DNA from: Typhlomys cinereus | Taxonomy: Eukaryota; Chordata; Mammalia; Rodentia; Platacanthomyidae | Assembly (NCBI GenBank): GCA_023101885.1 | Contig: JALPQD010000240.1 | Coordinates: 3,244,152 to 3,308,151 of the forward strand | Length of the DNA: 64,000 nucleotides | Direction of reading: 5' to 3' | Shown: positions 1-12,673 of the stretch, in pieces | Layout: every line of letters begins with the position of its first letter | Position numbering within the stretch: the stretch's first letter is position 1 | Made by a program: the position numbers and the translations under genes | Notes under the pieces: generated by a model | The model's database searches: none | Told to the model about the DNA's origin: nothing | What the model saw: the letters and a program-made list of their open reading frames with translations, nothing else

Positions 1-35
1 TTTAATTTTTTCTTTTAAGATTGTATTGTCATTAT

Positions 36-1130
36 AAATAATTATTGATTAATTTAATTATCACGAGAACCATAAAATTAACGCCTATAGTACTCCCTGA
101 ATAGTTTGTCTCCTATTGCCGAAAACTCACCCAGCCCACATTTGAAAACACTCAACATGTAAACCTATGTAACACAGTCAATTGAAAGGATTATGAACAT
201 GAGAGATGGGTTAGGAGGGCCACACCGAGGAACAAGGAGAGAGTGGGACCATGTACAACAGCAGAGAAAATAGGCCTCCATCAAAGTCTGCCAAGTAAGT
301 AATGAGACACCGGGTTAAGTTCAACAGACGTTCTTTCCTGATCTCACCAGAAGGGGAGGGACATATAGTCTAGCAGATAGAAAAAGTAAATCATATTGCA
401 AATGGGTGATCGGACCCTCTCCCTCAGTGAGGTTTCCTACTCTTATACAATCTCCTGTGAATGTGCGGATTCAACAAGACCTACAGTGTAACAAGCTTTT
501 TGTCTCTGGCCATGGGGGGGACATACAGTGCCACACAGAATGGAGTGAAAGGGATTGCAGGCGCAAGCAAAACTGCAAAAAGAAAATCACAAACCGCACC
601 CAGAACCTTCAGAGACTCGATTATCAAATCACCTAGACACTGAGGACAGCCTAATCTCTCCCCATCCTGGAGCTCAGGGACATTGCGGAAGAGGGGGCGC
701 GTAGGTATGATTTAGAGCAAAAGTATGGGAGAAGCAACGATTTGCAAGATTCTCAACAATAGTTGGGGCCAAAGCAATCATGTATTGGCACCTTTGCATG
801 CCTGCAACATGTCCAGCGCACCTGGTGCCCTCATAAAGTCTGCATCTGTTAGGGCACCGAGACCCCTGGAGCAGGGCTGGACAGCCATTAGTGATCTTAT
901 GCTAGGGGACACAGAGAAAGGGCTTATGGAAATGCCAACTGGGTCCTTATATGTTCGGAGAGGAGGACCCAGTGGAGAGTTAGGCGTAACACAATAAAGA
1001 CTCCCTGGGAATTGGGGGGAATTCACTGGGGGAAGGGGAGGGGCAGAAGGGGTGTGGTGGGGGAGGAGGGGTGGGAGGAAACTGTAAAAATCTTTACAAA
1101 TGTCTAATTAAAGTTTATAATTAAAAAATC
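36..1130 (+). mobile_element. LINE-1 3' end, copy 1 of 3 (3' UTR), cut by the window edge
   Basis: Matches, in order, the last ORF2 codons and the 3' UTR of the L1 family repeated elsewhere in this window (for example 13260-14390): the 'CACCCAGCCCAC' block, the 'CATATAGTCT' block, the guanine-rich stretch near 1015-1080 and an A-rich end. It carries many one-base insertions and losses relative to the other copies. No coding capacity. Positions 1-35 are AT-rich and unassigned. Confidence 0.85.
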
Positions 1131-3209
1131 CAATTGAAAAGAACGCATTGTCAACACAATGGTGCTGGCAAAACGTATATCCACATGCAGAAGATTACAA
1201 GCTGGACCCATACTTGTCACCATGTACAGACTTAATTGCAAATGGATCACAGGACCTTGATTTAAGGCATGAGACCTTATAAAAACAAAACCATGTGTGA
1301 TCAGGATAGGGAACTCCCATCCGAGCTGATTGGGCTAGCCAACACTTCCTAACCGACAATCCAATGGCACAGTCCTTGCCTACAACGCTCATAACATTGG
1401 GATCTTTGTGTAAATTAAAAGGCTTCTGTCGATATAAAAGATTGTAAAACGAGCTCAAAGGCAACCACACCAGACATGGGAGAAAATCTTCACTAACCCA
1501 GTCTGGACAGAGCTCTACTGTCCAGAGTGCAAAAAACTTAGGAAAACTAAACTCCCAAGGAAACACACTGGCCCAATGTAAACCAAAATGGGCCCTGGAA
1601 CTTCAAAGAAACTTACCCAGGGGATGAAATTAAAATGGTCTAAGCATATCTTTACAAAATGCTCCACTTCTCGCCATCGGGAAATTGCAAATCAAAACTT
1701 CCTCATGAGATATCTCTCATCCCATAGGGATGCAAAAACGCACAATACAAAACGATAAATGCTGGCGAGGCATGTGGAGAGAGGGAACAACTCCTACATT
1801 GTGTGGGAATGCAGGCTCATACACCACTCTGGGCGGCCGTATGGAGATGTCTTAAAAAAGGAAATTAAGATTGAAATGCATATGCACCTGCATTCCCACT
1901 TTTGGGAATAACCCCCTGCAACGAGGTTCACCTCGACACACCACCAGCGCGACCACGCCCCTATTCAGCAGCAGACACTGGCTTCAATAGCAAAGTCGGA
2001 ATTCAACCTAATGTCAACAGTTTGACGAGTGTATAAGGAAAAGGTGGTATCTATACAATGGAGTATAACTCCGCCATCAAAAATGATGACATTACTGGAA
2101 TTTGCCTGGGAAAATGAATGTCATTAGAAAGAATTAATTATCTGAGGTATCGCACCCAGGCAAAGTTACCGGCCGTCATGTCTCCTCCAATTAGTGTGCT
2201 CCTCATACCAAACTGCACACAGCCCACAGAGAACTTACAAAGAAACTTATGTAACACAGTAATTGCCAAAGGATTAGGAACAAGACGATGGGGTAGAGGC
2301 CCAAACCAGAAAACAAGGAGAGAGGGGACCATGTTACAGCAGAGAACATAGCCTCCATCAAAGTCGCAAAGTAAAGTAATGAGAACCTGTTTACTGTTCA
2401 CAACATTTCTATTTCTCTGATTTCACCCAAGAGAGGGGGCATAGTCCAGCAGATAAACAGTAATCATTTTGTCAAATGGGTGATGGACCCCTCCCTCACT
2501 GAGGTTTCCTATCTCTCTTATCATCTATCCTTCCAATGTGCTCTTTTATAACCAAGACTCCAGTTTACACCAGCTTTTGTCTCTGAGCCAGGGGGTTGAC
2601 ATACAGTCCCACAGAATGGAGTGAAGTGCTGCTGGAGCAGCAAAAACTGGCAACAGAAAAATCAACAAACCAAATCCAGACTTCATAGACTCTAGATCAC
2701 TCACTAGGCCAGCCTAAGCTTCTCTCCCCATCCTGGAGCTCAGGGACATTCTGGGGGTGCTAGGGGCTGGTAGATTGTAAGAGCAAAAAGATTGGGAGGA
2801 GCAACGATTGGCAAGATTCTCAACAATAGTTGGGGCCAAAGCATATCATGATGGAGCTTTTGCTGCCCTGCGAAATGTCCATGCACTGTTGCCCATCATA
2901 AGTCTAGCATCTGTTAGGACCGAGACCCCTGGAGGGGCAAGGGTGACAGCCATAGTGTGTCTATGCTTAGGGGAAACAAGAGCAAGTGGCTTGGGAACAG
3001 CCACTGGGTCCTTTTATGTCATCGGAGAGAGACCCAGATGGCAGTGTTGGATACACAATAAAGGACTGCTGCTGGCGATTTGGGGGGGGGGAGCACTGGG
3101 GGATGGGGCGGGCAGAGGAAGGCAGAGGAGGGGGTTCAAGGGGGAGGAGCTGGGGGGTGGATGGGCACTGGTAAAAATTTTAAAAGTATTAATATAATTT
3201 TTAAATAAA
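1131..3209 (+). mobile_element. LINE-1, 5'-truncated, copy 2 of 3 (ORF2 C-terminus plus 3' UTR)
   Basis: Starts inside ORF2 at the segment that reads 'GGTGCTGGCAAAAC' in all copies, runs through the C-terminal zinc-knuckle region (about 1740-1830) and the full 3' UTR, and ends in an A-rich tail at about 3195-3209. The reading frame is broken by dense one-base indels, so no protein can be made. It abuts copies 1 and 3 with no unique DNA between them. Confidence 0.85.
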
Positions 3210-3229
3210 AAAAAAATAATAAAAGCTGT

Positions 3230-6118
3230 ATACCAACAAGCCACAAGCAAGGATTATGCTCAATGGGGAACAACTGGACAGCCTTCCCCCTTCGATCAGG
3301 ACTAGACAAGTCTGTCCACTCTCACCACTTCTATTCAATATTGTACTTGAAGTCTTAGCTGAAGCAATAAGACAAGAAAGGGACACAGAGGGGATTCAAA
3401 TCGGCAAGGAAAAAGTCAAGGTATCCCTATTGCAGATGACATGATCTTAAACCTGAGTGATCCCAAAACTCCACCAGGAAGCTCCGGAACTAATTGAGAA
3501 GTTCAGCAGGGTGGCAGATACAAAAAATGTTGCAAAAATCAGAGGCCTTCCTATATGCCCAGAATGAAAAAGTGAAAAAGCCTTGAGAGAAACATCCCAT
3601 TTACTATAGCCCTAAAAAATTGAAATACCTTGGTATAAAACCTAACAAGGAGGTAAAAAGACCTTTACAATGAAAACTTTAAAACCCTAAAGAAAGAAAT
3701 AGCAGGAGACACCAGAGAGGTGAAAGACCTCCCTTGTTCCTGTTTGCGAATCAACATCGTAAAAATGACCATTCTAACCAAAGGCAATATACAGATTCAA
3801 TGCTATACCAATTAAAAATCCCAAAGCAATTCTTCAAAGAAGTTGACCAAACAATCTCAAAGTTCATATGGGGCAAAACCCAGGATAGCAAAACAATCCT
3901 GAGTAACAAAAAACACAGCTGAGGTATTGCCATACAAAACCTTAGTTTATACTACAAATCCATAGTTCAAAGACAGCCTGGTACTGGCTCCAAAATAGAC
4001 ACACAGATCAATGGTAAGATTGAAGCCAGATATAGCCCACAACAGTTACAGCCATTTGGTCTTTGACAAAGGAGCCCAAAGAATCCATGGAAAAAGAACA
4101 GCATCTTCAACAAATGTGCTGGCAAAACTGATCTCCACATGCAGAAGATTAAAGTGGACCCGTACTTGTCACCATGGTACAAGACTTATTCCAAATGGAT
4201 CAAGGACTTGATTTAAGGCCAGAGTCTATAAAAACCATAGTTGAAAGGATAGGAACTCTCCTCGAGTTGATTGGGCTAAGGCCAACATTTCCTAAACAGA
4301 CTCCATGGCACAGGCAGCTACCAAACCTCAACATTGGATCTTTGTGAAATTAAAGAGCTCTGTTCAGATAAAGAGATGTCAACACGAGCTCAAAGCAACC
4401 CACAGAATGGAGAAAATCTTCACTAACCACACATCTGATAGAACTCTGCTGGCCCAGAGTACACAAAGAACTTAGAAACTAAACACCAGGAAAACCAATG
4501 GCCCAATGAAAAAGGGCCCTGGAACTTAAAAGAAACTTTATCAGGGATGAAATTAAATTCTAACAAATATCTTAAAAAATGCTCCCACTTCCTTAGCCAG
4601 CAGGGAAATGCAAATCAAAAACTTCCCTGAGATATCATCTCACCCCGGTCAGGATGGCAAAAATCCAACAAACAAACAACAACAAATGCTGGAGAGGATG
4701 TGGAGAGAGGGGCAACTCTCCTACATGGCTGGTGGGAATGCAGGCTCATACAGCCACTCTGGAGAGCGTCTGGAGATCTTAAAAAAACTAAAGATTGAAA
4801 TGCCATATGACCCGGCTATTCCACTCTGGGGAATAACCCAACATGCAGCAGAGATCCCCTCGATAGCACTAGCACGACCATGTTCAGAGCAGCACTGTTT
4901 ACAATAGCAAAGTCATGGAATCAGCCCAAATGTCCAACAGTTTGAGGGTGGAAGGAAAAGGTGGTACATCTATACAATGGGTACTACTCAGCCCTCAAAA
5001 ATGAATTACTGGAATTTGCCGGAAATGGATGTCATTAGAAACAATTATATTAAGTGAAGTGTCTCAACCCGAAAATTAAGCACCGTATATACTCCCTAAT
5101 CGGTGGCTCCTAGTACCAGATCCACCCAGCCCCCTAGAGACAGTAATTGCAAGGAATATGAACAGGAGGGATGTGGTGGAGGGCCACACCAGAAAAAAGG
5201 AGAGAAGGGACCATATTACAGCAGGGAAAATGCCTCCACCAAGGACCCAAATAAGTAATGAGACATCTGATTAAGTTCACAGACTTTGTTCCTGATCATT
5301 TACTACTGAGGGGGTATTGATCTCACCAGAAGAGAGGAGGGCATATATCTGGCAGATAAAAGTAACCGTTTTGCAAATGGTGATAGACCCCTCCCTTACT
5401 GTGGTTTCCCACTTTATACATCTACCTCTGATGTGCTTTTATCACAACTCTAACACTGTTTTTTGTCTCTGCCAGGGAATAACATACAATGCCCAAAGGA
5501 TGGAGTGAAGGGCATTGCAGGAGCAGCAAACTGCAAAAGAAAATCAACAAACCACAATCCAGAACTTCAGAGACATCTATAACAACCACCTAGAACTAGG
5601 CCAGCTTAGTCTCTCCCATCTTGAAGCTCAGGGAAATTGCGGAAGAGGGGCGGTAAGAGTGTAAGAGCAAAAGGATGGAGGAGCAATGATATATTAAGAT
5701 ACTCTATACTAGTTAGGGCTAAGCAATCATAATTGGACTTTGCATGCCCTGCGCATTGTCCAACAACTGTTGACCTCACAAAGTCTAGCATCTGCTAAAG
5801 GCACCAAGATCGTAGAGGCAAAGGATTGGCAGCCACAGCAGTGTTCCTATACCTAAGGGGACCGGGAAAGGGTTCGGCAAAGGCCACTGGGTCCTTGTAC
5901 GTCATCGGAGAGGAGGGCCAGAGGAAAATCAGACATGCACAAGAAAGGACTCTCTGGAATTGGGGGTGGGAGGCACTGGGGAGGGGAGGGAGAGTGTTGG
6001 GAGGGGGAGCAGGGGTATACGGGGGGAGGAGGAGGAGGGAGGGAACTGGTGGTACCTAATAAGTTTGTATGAGCTGAAATAAAAAAATAAAAATAAAAAA
6101 TAAATAAAAATTAAAAAA
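3230..6118 (+). mobile_element. LINE-1, 5'-truncated, copy 3 of 3 (ORF2 RT to 3' UTR)
   Basis: Begins in the reverse-transcriptase part of ORF2 just upstream of the catalytic FADD box. The FADD codons are recognisable near 3430-3445 but sit in a shifted frame. It then covers the ORF2 C-terminus (about 4000-5100), the 3' UTR, the guanine-rich tract (about 5960-6050) and an A-rich tail. Compared with the copy at 21735-22450 it differs mostly by single-base indels in short runs, an error-like pattern. Confidence 0.85.
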
Positions 6119-6127
6119 AAGAAAATA

Positions 6128-6247
6128 TGTCTGTCATCGTGGCACATACTTGCAATTTCAGCACTCAGAAAATGGAGGCAGGAGGATAGCAAATCCCATT
6201 CCATGCTAAACTACATAATGAGAGCCTTTCTCGAGGAAAAAAAAATC
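6128..6247 (+). repeat. B1-like SINE relic
   Basis: Reads like a degenerate B1: a 'CGTGGCACATACTTGCAATT' start, the 'CAGCACTCAG' and 'GGAGGCAGGAGGATAGC' motifs and an A-run at 6238-6247. B1 is a 7SL-RNA-derived rodent SINE. Confidence 0.6.
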
Positions 6248-6688
6248 ACTGAAAAGTTTAAAAATGTGGTCTCAGAACAGTACCTGGGACATAATATAAC
6301 TGTTGATCTTGATATTGTCAAAAACTCAGGAATCTGAATGGTTCCCTTAATTGTGCATGGACCTTCAACTATGGTCTCTGCCAGTTCTTTAATTCAGTGT
6401 CTACTTTTTGTGTATTTAAGAGTTTCTATGATAATTAAGCCTATCCACTCTATTTTGGATGAATATAGAACTCAAGAGCAAGGGCATCATCCTTATGTTA
6501 GCACCTCAAGAACACTGGGGAAGAATCTAAGTGCTACTTAAAGTTCCATAATGATATTTCTGAATGATTTTGACTATTTTTGTTTTCTTATATTCTGTAT
6601 GAAATAATATAGGAAATGGGTGATTTTTTTCTATGAAGTTGAGTTATAAAGGAGAAGAAAAGTTGTAAGGGAAGGAGGAGGAAGGGTG
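6248..6688. other. Intergenic sequence with no recognised feature
   Basis: AT-rich sequence. I see no repeat family, exon or RNA gene that I can support. Confidence 0.5.
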
Positions 6689-7113
6689 TGTTGTAATTAA
6701 CCTTCATGGGTATTGATAAATTCACAACAAACCGATTAAAGGAACAAGGAGTTTACTTTTCTTAATGCTTTTTTCACTTACAGTTTAGTCCAGGTTGACA
6801 AAAGAGGCCACACCAACACCAAGGACAGAGGGAACTGGCCCCACCATGTCCATAAAATAGCTGAGAGAGGGATATTCTCACTTGTCAGAACATTATGTCT
6901 GGCCAAGTATATAAGAGAATGCCCACTTTCTTAGTTTCCTCCATTTTATTCACCTCTTTGGAGACTAGTCCCTCTCATCAAGAGCTGGGTCTTCCCTATC
7001 AACTAGATAGTCTCCTGCTGGTTCACTCTGGGCTAACTCTACTAATTATCTACAAATGTGCCCAAAGATCAAGCCCTCAACCACTAAGTTGACACCTGTA
7101 TCAAACTATGATG
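6689..7113 (-). mobile_element. Solo LTR, same family as the MaLR-type LTRs at 35676-37724
   Basis: Shares collinear blocks with the two LTRs at 35676-36107 and 37291-37724: 'TTGATAAAT', 'CTGAGAGAGGGAT', 'CTGGCCAAGTATATAA', 'TATTTTATTCACCTCTTT', 'CTACAAATGTGCCCAAAGAT' and 'AAGTTGACACCTG'. The minus-strand reading places the TG start near 7113. No partner LTR or internal region is nearby, so it is most simply a solo LTR left by LTR-LTR recombination. The target duplication is not clear. Confidence 0.7.
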
Positions 7114-8799
7114 GGATGGGATTGGAACATAAAGAGTGAAAATACCATAAATTCAGTATATTCATGTTTGTTACAGTAAAAGAATAAAAATAAACAAATA
7201 AAAGATTGAATTATAAGACAGAACAGTGGTGAAAGTAAATATTTAACAACTGGGCAAAGGAGAAGGCTCCAAAAAACAGCTATTGAGCAGATTAGAAAGA
7301 TACTATGAGAAAAGTAAATGTTACAAAAGCTAAGGGAAAGGGATACTTCTAGAAATACTATGAAATTGTGAAGAATGACATTTTAAGTAAAACAAAGGCA
7401 GACAAGGGTTCATTGATATTTTTGATATTTAAATTTTCTTGTAATTCTCTGGATACAGAGGACTCTGAAAATATCAAACTGAAGCCTAGAAAACATACTG
7501 GCTCACTATATTCACGTGTAGAACACTAAAAGAACAAGAATATGAAAAAGAACACACTGGCAATCAGAGCCTTGTTTTCTACCCATGTGGTGTAGTCCTT
7601 CCCATAAGAGGCTTTCTAAGTTCACCAATTAATATATACTTGAGCTCCTTAGACAAGAAAAACACCTGAATACTTGCTGCAATGCTGGTAATCAGTTTCA
7701 GCAAAGTTAAATAAAAAAAAAAAAAAAAACACCTCTAATGGAACTGACCTTACAGGTCTCCCCAGAATGCAAAAGTTTATGTGCTGTGCCTGGACTATGT
7801 TAAGAAAATTAAAACTGGATTTGTTACAAAAGGGCCAAAGTGTCAAATCACTAAAAGCAGAAAATTCCACTCACAGCACAGATGCCAACTCTCTCACTGG
7901 TTTATGATGAGAGAAAATGAAGATTTACAATATGCTTTCCATAAAGTCCTGACAGCCACTGAATTAGGATCTGGAGGCCAGCTCAGATGTTCTCGCTCAT
8001 TACCCATGGAGCAAGGGAAAGGAAGAGAGTGCTTAGTCACAGAACAGGCTTTGTCTTTAAGAGGACTAGAGTTCTGTGACTTGGACTTTTTCAATATTTA
8101 TAAAGGAAGCAAAGAAACAAGTCGGTCCCTCAGTTCAAGCTCACAGAAGAATTTCTAGCAGCCAATCACTCTTCAGACATCTTTGGAAGCCTGACAATCT
8201 GTGATGAGTTAGGTAGGTTATGTAGCAATAAGAAGTGATATCAAAATTTTAGTGGCCTGTAATAAATGTCAATTCCTTGCTTCAATCCACATGTTTGCCA
8301 TAAATTGGTGGGAAAGAAATGGGTAGGCTTCTACTCATAGTAGTTCTTTCCTTCCTCTTTTCACTAATCTATATTAAGAATGCATACCTTACACAAAATG
8401 GTTATGGCAATATGTCTTAGGGGCCAATTCTAGAATCACTAGCCACACAAATACCAAAGGATGTAAAACTACTGAAAACATATCAGTATTAAAAATATTA
8501 TTTCTTTAAAAAATTTTCTTACTCTTAACTCGAACAAGGACCTAAAAAAGGGAAGGAAATAGATTGATAGGGAAAAACAGCCAAGGAACATAAAGGTAGG
8601 AGGATAGTATACTAAACTGCTCTGTAAATAGCTAGTATTATACTCAGATTTGGAAAACACTTAGCACTCAGCCTAGAAATCTTCTACAAGAGAGTTAGAG
8701 AATCTTGACGCTCTGATAGGATACAGTCTAGGGCAGTAGAGGAGCAATAAAGTGGACAGCAGTGGGCAACCATAATGCAGAGTGCCGGTGACTCAGCAG
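7114..8799. other. Intergenic sequence with no recognised gene
   Basis: AT-rich sequence with a long A-run at about 7712-7730. Open frames here are short and lack homology I can recognise. No exon-like or RNA-like structure can be supported. Confidence 0.5.
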
Positions 8800-9283
8800 A
8801 GCTCTTCCATCCAAAAGTTTTAGGAATCTCACAAAAAGAGGGCAATGAGAATGTAAGAACCTAAAGATGAGAAGGTTCACCTTTGGACTAGACATTCCAC
8901 TGAAGGTTAGACTGTTGTATCTAGGAATCCACTACAGTGAGACTTCGTCTTACCAGACCTGTGTAATGACTGACATACCAACATGCCCCCATAGAATATC
9001 AAGGAACTCAAGAAAGACAAGAATATACAGTAGAAATTTGGGGGACTGAAGTTGAATGAGTGAAGGGAAGTGCCCCTATCAGTAGGATTTGTGGCACACA
9101 ACCTGGTATGACACAGAGGACTGAACCCCCACAAGTAGTAGACAAGCCAGGGGCAATGAGTGGGACTCATAGAGCAAACAGGCAGGAGGGTGGAATTGAT
9201 GGAGGGATGGGAGGGAGAGACAATGAAGGGAAACAGGGATAAGCACTCAATATGCTTGTAAAAGTAGGAAAATAAAAAAAAAA
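8800..9283 (+). mobile_element. Old LINE-1 3' UTR fragment
   Basis: Contains the older-L1 3' UTR motifs also seen at 54480-54960: 'GTAAGAACCTAAAGATGAGA', 'CATGCCCCCATAGA', 'GAACCCCCAC', a guanine-rich run near 9180-9235 and 'AATATGCTTGTAAAA' followed by an A-tail. 5' truncated and diverged; no coding content. The left boundary is approximate. Confidence 0.65.
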
Positions 9284-9458
9284 AAGTAGACAGGCCAGAG
9301 GGAGCCCTGGGGTCCATGAAGGTGGACAGGCAGGAGAGTGGGTAACAGTGGGATGGACTGAAGAAGGGAGAGGAAGGGGAATGGGTGGGATATGGGATGG
9401 AGGGAAGTGAAGATGAGTAATCAATAAGCTTCTAAAACTAGAAAAATAAAAAAAAAGT
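9284..9458 (+). mobile_element. Second old LINE-1 3' terminus, head to tail with the preceding one
   Basis: Repeats the final part of the previous element: 'CAGGCAGGAGAGTGGGTAA', a guanine-rich run, 'AATAAGCTTCTAAAACTAG' and an A-tail. It could be a separate severely truncated insertion or a local duplication of the 3' end. Confidence 0.55.
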
Positions 9459-9559
9459 TCTTCTCAAAGAGAGCTATGCAAAGAAGGGTGGTGTTTCTAT
9501 ACCCTTTAATGGTACATTTTTTAATTTAGGACAATTTACCCCTCTAAATTAATTCCACC

Positions 9560-9680
9560 TATTTGTGTGTATGTGCCAGTGTGCAGAGGGCATATGCAAA
9601 ATTGGGGGGAGGTGCCTGTGCACATAGATGGGAGTTAGAGGAGGATGACCAGTGTTCTACTTTGTCATTCAAGGCCTTCT
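9560..9680 (-). repeat. Possible B3/B2-type SINE relic (antisense)
   Basis: The 'TGTGTGTATGTGCCAGTGTGC' and 'GTTAGAGGAGGATGACC' spacing resembles the antisense 3' half of rodent B3/B2 SINEs. It is short and degenerate. Confidence 0.35.
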
Positions 9681-12200
9681 CCTTTTTTCTCCTATATTTT
9701 ATTTTTTTCCTAATCATACAAGCTCAATAGACACCCCATCCTCTCCTTAGCTCCTTCCCTCCCCAGTCATCTCCCCTTGGGCTCTCTCCCATTCTCCCTT
9801 TTCTTTCACCCACCTCCTTCCCCCTTTTCCAGTGCCTCCCCCTTCCTCCCTCCCATTCCCTGGAGCATCCATTTGTGTGAATGCCAAACCTCCCTCTGAG
9901 TCCTCCACGTTAGTAAGGGTTCAGGACTTACTGGCATAGCTCAGAGCCCCTTTTCAGGCTCTGGGTTAGTATGGAAACGTTATTATGACTGTTAATCCCT
10001 TGCCTCTAAGGATCATACTGCCTGGAGCCTTCTCCTCTGTGATCCACTCTAGACTTCGGGGGAGGGTTGTTGACATGTCAGCCATTGTGCAAGTCATGCA
10101 AAGTCCAGTTTTGGCTGCTGCAGCCCTAACTTGTGTAGAATATCTTGCATATTGTCAGTCCTCCCCCATCTTGCCTCCCTTTCTTCCCCAAGGTTCCCTG
10201 AGCTTTAAAATGGGGAGAGATTTAGATGGTCTGGCTCCAAGTGATAAATGTATGGTCTTTGGTGTTCTGAATTATGGTTTGGTATTATTTTCAGTTTTGC
10301 TTTTCCTACACCATCCTTGGCTGCATCCTGATTGGTATCAAAGGTCACCTCCGTTGAATATGTTATTAAGTGGATTTGGAACTAGGATCCACGTATTAGG
10401 GAGTATTATGGTGTCTAACTTTCTGTGTCTGGGATACTTCACTCAATATAATTTTTTTCAAATTGCATCCAATTCCCAGCAAATTTCATCAATTCATCTT
10501 TTTGAAGGCTGAGTAGTATTCCATTGTATAAATGTACCACATTTTCATTATCCATTCATCAACTATTGGGCATTCGGGTTGACCATGATGTTTCTACTGT
10601 AAATAGGGCTGCAATGAACATGGATGTGCGTGTGTCACTGTAATGAATTTCTGCATTATGGGGGATTATTCCTAATAGTAGAATAGGAGGGTCATATGGC
10701 ATTTCAATCTTTAACTTTTTTAAGAATCATCAGACGGCTCACCAGAGTGGTTGTATAAGCCTGGATTCCCACCAGCAATGCATGAGAGTTCCCTTCTCTC
10801 CACATCCTCTCCAGCATTTGGTATTATTTGTATTGTGTATTTTTGCTATCCCAACCAGGGTGAGATGATATCTCAGGGAAGTTTTGATTTGCATTTCCCT
10901 GATGGCTAAGGATGCGGAGCATTTTTTAAGATCCTTGTTAGACATTTCTATTTCGTACCTGGAAAAGTTTCTTTTGAGTTCCTAGGCCCAGTTTTTAATT
11001 GGGCCATTAATCTCCCTGGTGTCAAGTTTTATAAATTCTTTGTGCACTCTGGATAATAGAGCTCTATCAGATATGTAGTTAGTAAATATTTTCTCCTATT
11101 CTGTGGGTTGCCTTTTTGCTCAGTTTACAATCTCTCTATCTGAGCAGAAGCTCTTTAATTTCATAAGATCCCATTTGTGAGTGTTGATTCTAGTGGCTAT
11201 GCTATTGGATTTCTATTTAGGAAATGTTGGCTCAGCCCAATCAGCTGGAGGGAGTTCCCTACCCTTTCAACTAGGATATTATAGTCTCGGGCCTAATTTT
11301 TAGGTATTTGATGCATTTGGAATTAATTTTTGTGCATGGTGATAAGTACAGTTCCAGTTTTAATAGTCTACATGCAGATATCCAGTTTTGCCAGCACCAT
11401 TTGTTGAAGATGCTCTTCTTTTCCATTGAGTTTTTTGGGATCCTTTGTAAAAGATCAAATGGCTGTGATTGTGTGGGCTTACATCTGGGTCTTCAACCCT
11501 TATCTATTGATCTATGTATCTATTTTGGAGCCAGTACCAGACTGTGTTTATTACTATGGATTTGTAGTATAGATTAAGGTTTGGTATAGTGATATCTCCA
11601 GCAATGATTTTGTTATTCAGGATTGTTTTTGCTATTCTGGCCCATTTGTGCTTCCATATGAATTTTGAGATTGTTCGGTCAATTTCTTTAAAAAATTGTT
11701 TGGGAATTTTGATTGGTATAGCATTGAATCCACATATTGCTTTTTGTATGATGGTCAGTTTTATGATGTTGATTCCACCAATCCAGGAGCATGGGAGGAT
11801 TTTCCATTTTCTGGCATCTTCTTTAATTTCAATCTTTAGGCTTTTAAAGTTTTCATTATAAAGGTCTCTCACTTCTTTGGTTAGATTTATAACAAGGTAT
11901 TTCATTTTTTTAGGGTCTATAGTAAATGGGATTGTTTCTCTTAGGAGTTTTTCACTTTTTTCATCCTGAGTGTATAGGAAAGCCCTTGATTTTTACACAT
12001 TTATTTTGTATCCTGCCACTCTGCTGAACTTCTGTATTAGTTCCAGGAGTTTCCTGGTAGAGGTTTTAGCATCACTCAGGTATATGATCATGTCATCTGC
12101 AAACAGGAATTTCTTGACTTCTTCCTTTTCGATTTGAATCCCTTTTATCTCCCTCTCTTGTCTTATGTCTCCAGCTAAGACTTCAAGTACAATATTGAAT

Positions 12201-12524
12201 AGAAGTGATGAGAGGGGGCTGGAGAGGTGGCTCAGGGGTTAAGCCTCCGCCTTGCAGGCGGAAGGTCCTGAGTTCGGATCCCAGATCCCATGTATAGACG
12301 CCAGGCGGAAGCGGGGGCGGCCTGCGCTTCTGGTCCTGGTAGGACGGAGCCTGTGAATCCCGGGGCAGAAGGAGGTGGAGGCGTCCATGGTGGTTCGCGA
12401 ATTCGCCCGTGGTTCTACACAGTCACAAACACACAGACACACACACGCGCACGCACATGCTCACAGTTGAATAAATAATAATAAAAAATTTAAAAAATAT
12501 TTTAAAAAAAAGAAGTGATGAGAG
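12201..12524 (+). mobile_element. tRNA-derived SINE (copy 1) with TSD, nested in L1 ORF2
   Basis: The element is 12215-12510, flanked by perfect 14-bp duplications 'AGAAGTGATGAGAG' (12201-12214 and 12511-12524). The head has an A-box-like 'TGGCTCAGGGG' and a B-box-like 'GTTCGGATCC', as in RNA polymerase III promoters. A 5-bp stem with a 7-nt loop, TCCGC-CTTGCAG-GCGGA, resembles an alanine (UGC) anticodon arm. A body of about 130 bp follows, then a CA-rich tract, AATAAATAATAAT and an A-rich tail. Two more copies are at 20062 and 47357. Confidence 0.9.
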
Positions 12525-12673
12525 TAGACAGCTTTGCCTAGTTCCTGATGGAAGTGGGAATGCTTCAAGTTTTTCCCCACTAACTATAAACCTTGCTATT
12601 GGCTTATTGCATACACATTTAATTATGTTGCTATAAGTTCCTTCCATTCCAGTAGTCTCTAGCTTTTATCATG

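Noticed and set aside
12225..12295. A functional alanine tRNA gene
   Set aside because: The anticodon-like arm and boxes belong to the SINE head. The acceptor stem does not close, and the sequence continues into the SINE body with TSDs around the whole element.
12239..12478. Open frames on both strands of the SINE, repeated at 20074 and 47368
   Set aside because: They are a by-product of the GC-rich SINE body; the element is Pol III-type and noncoding.
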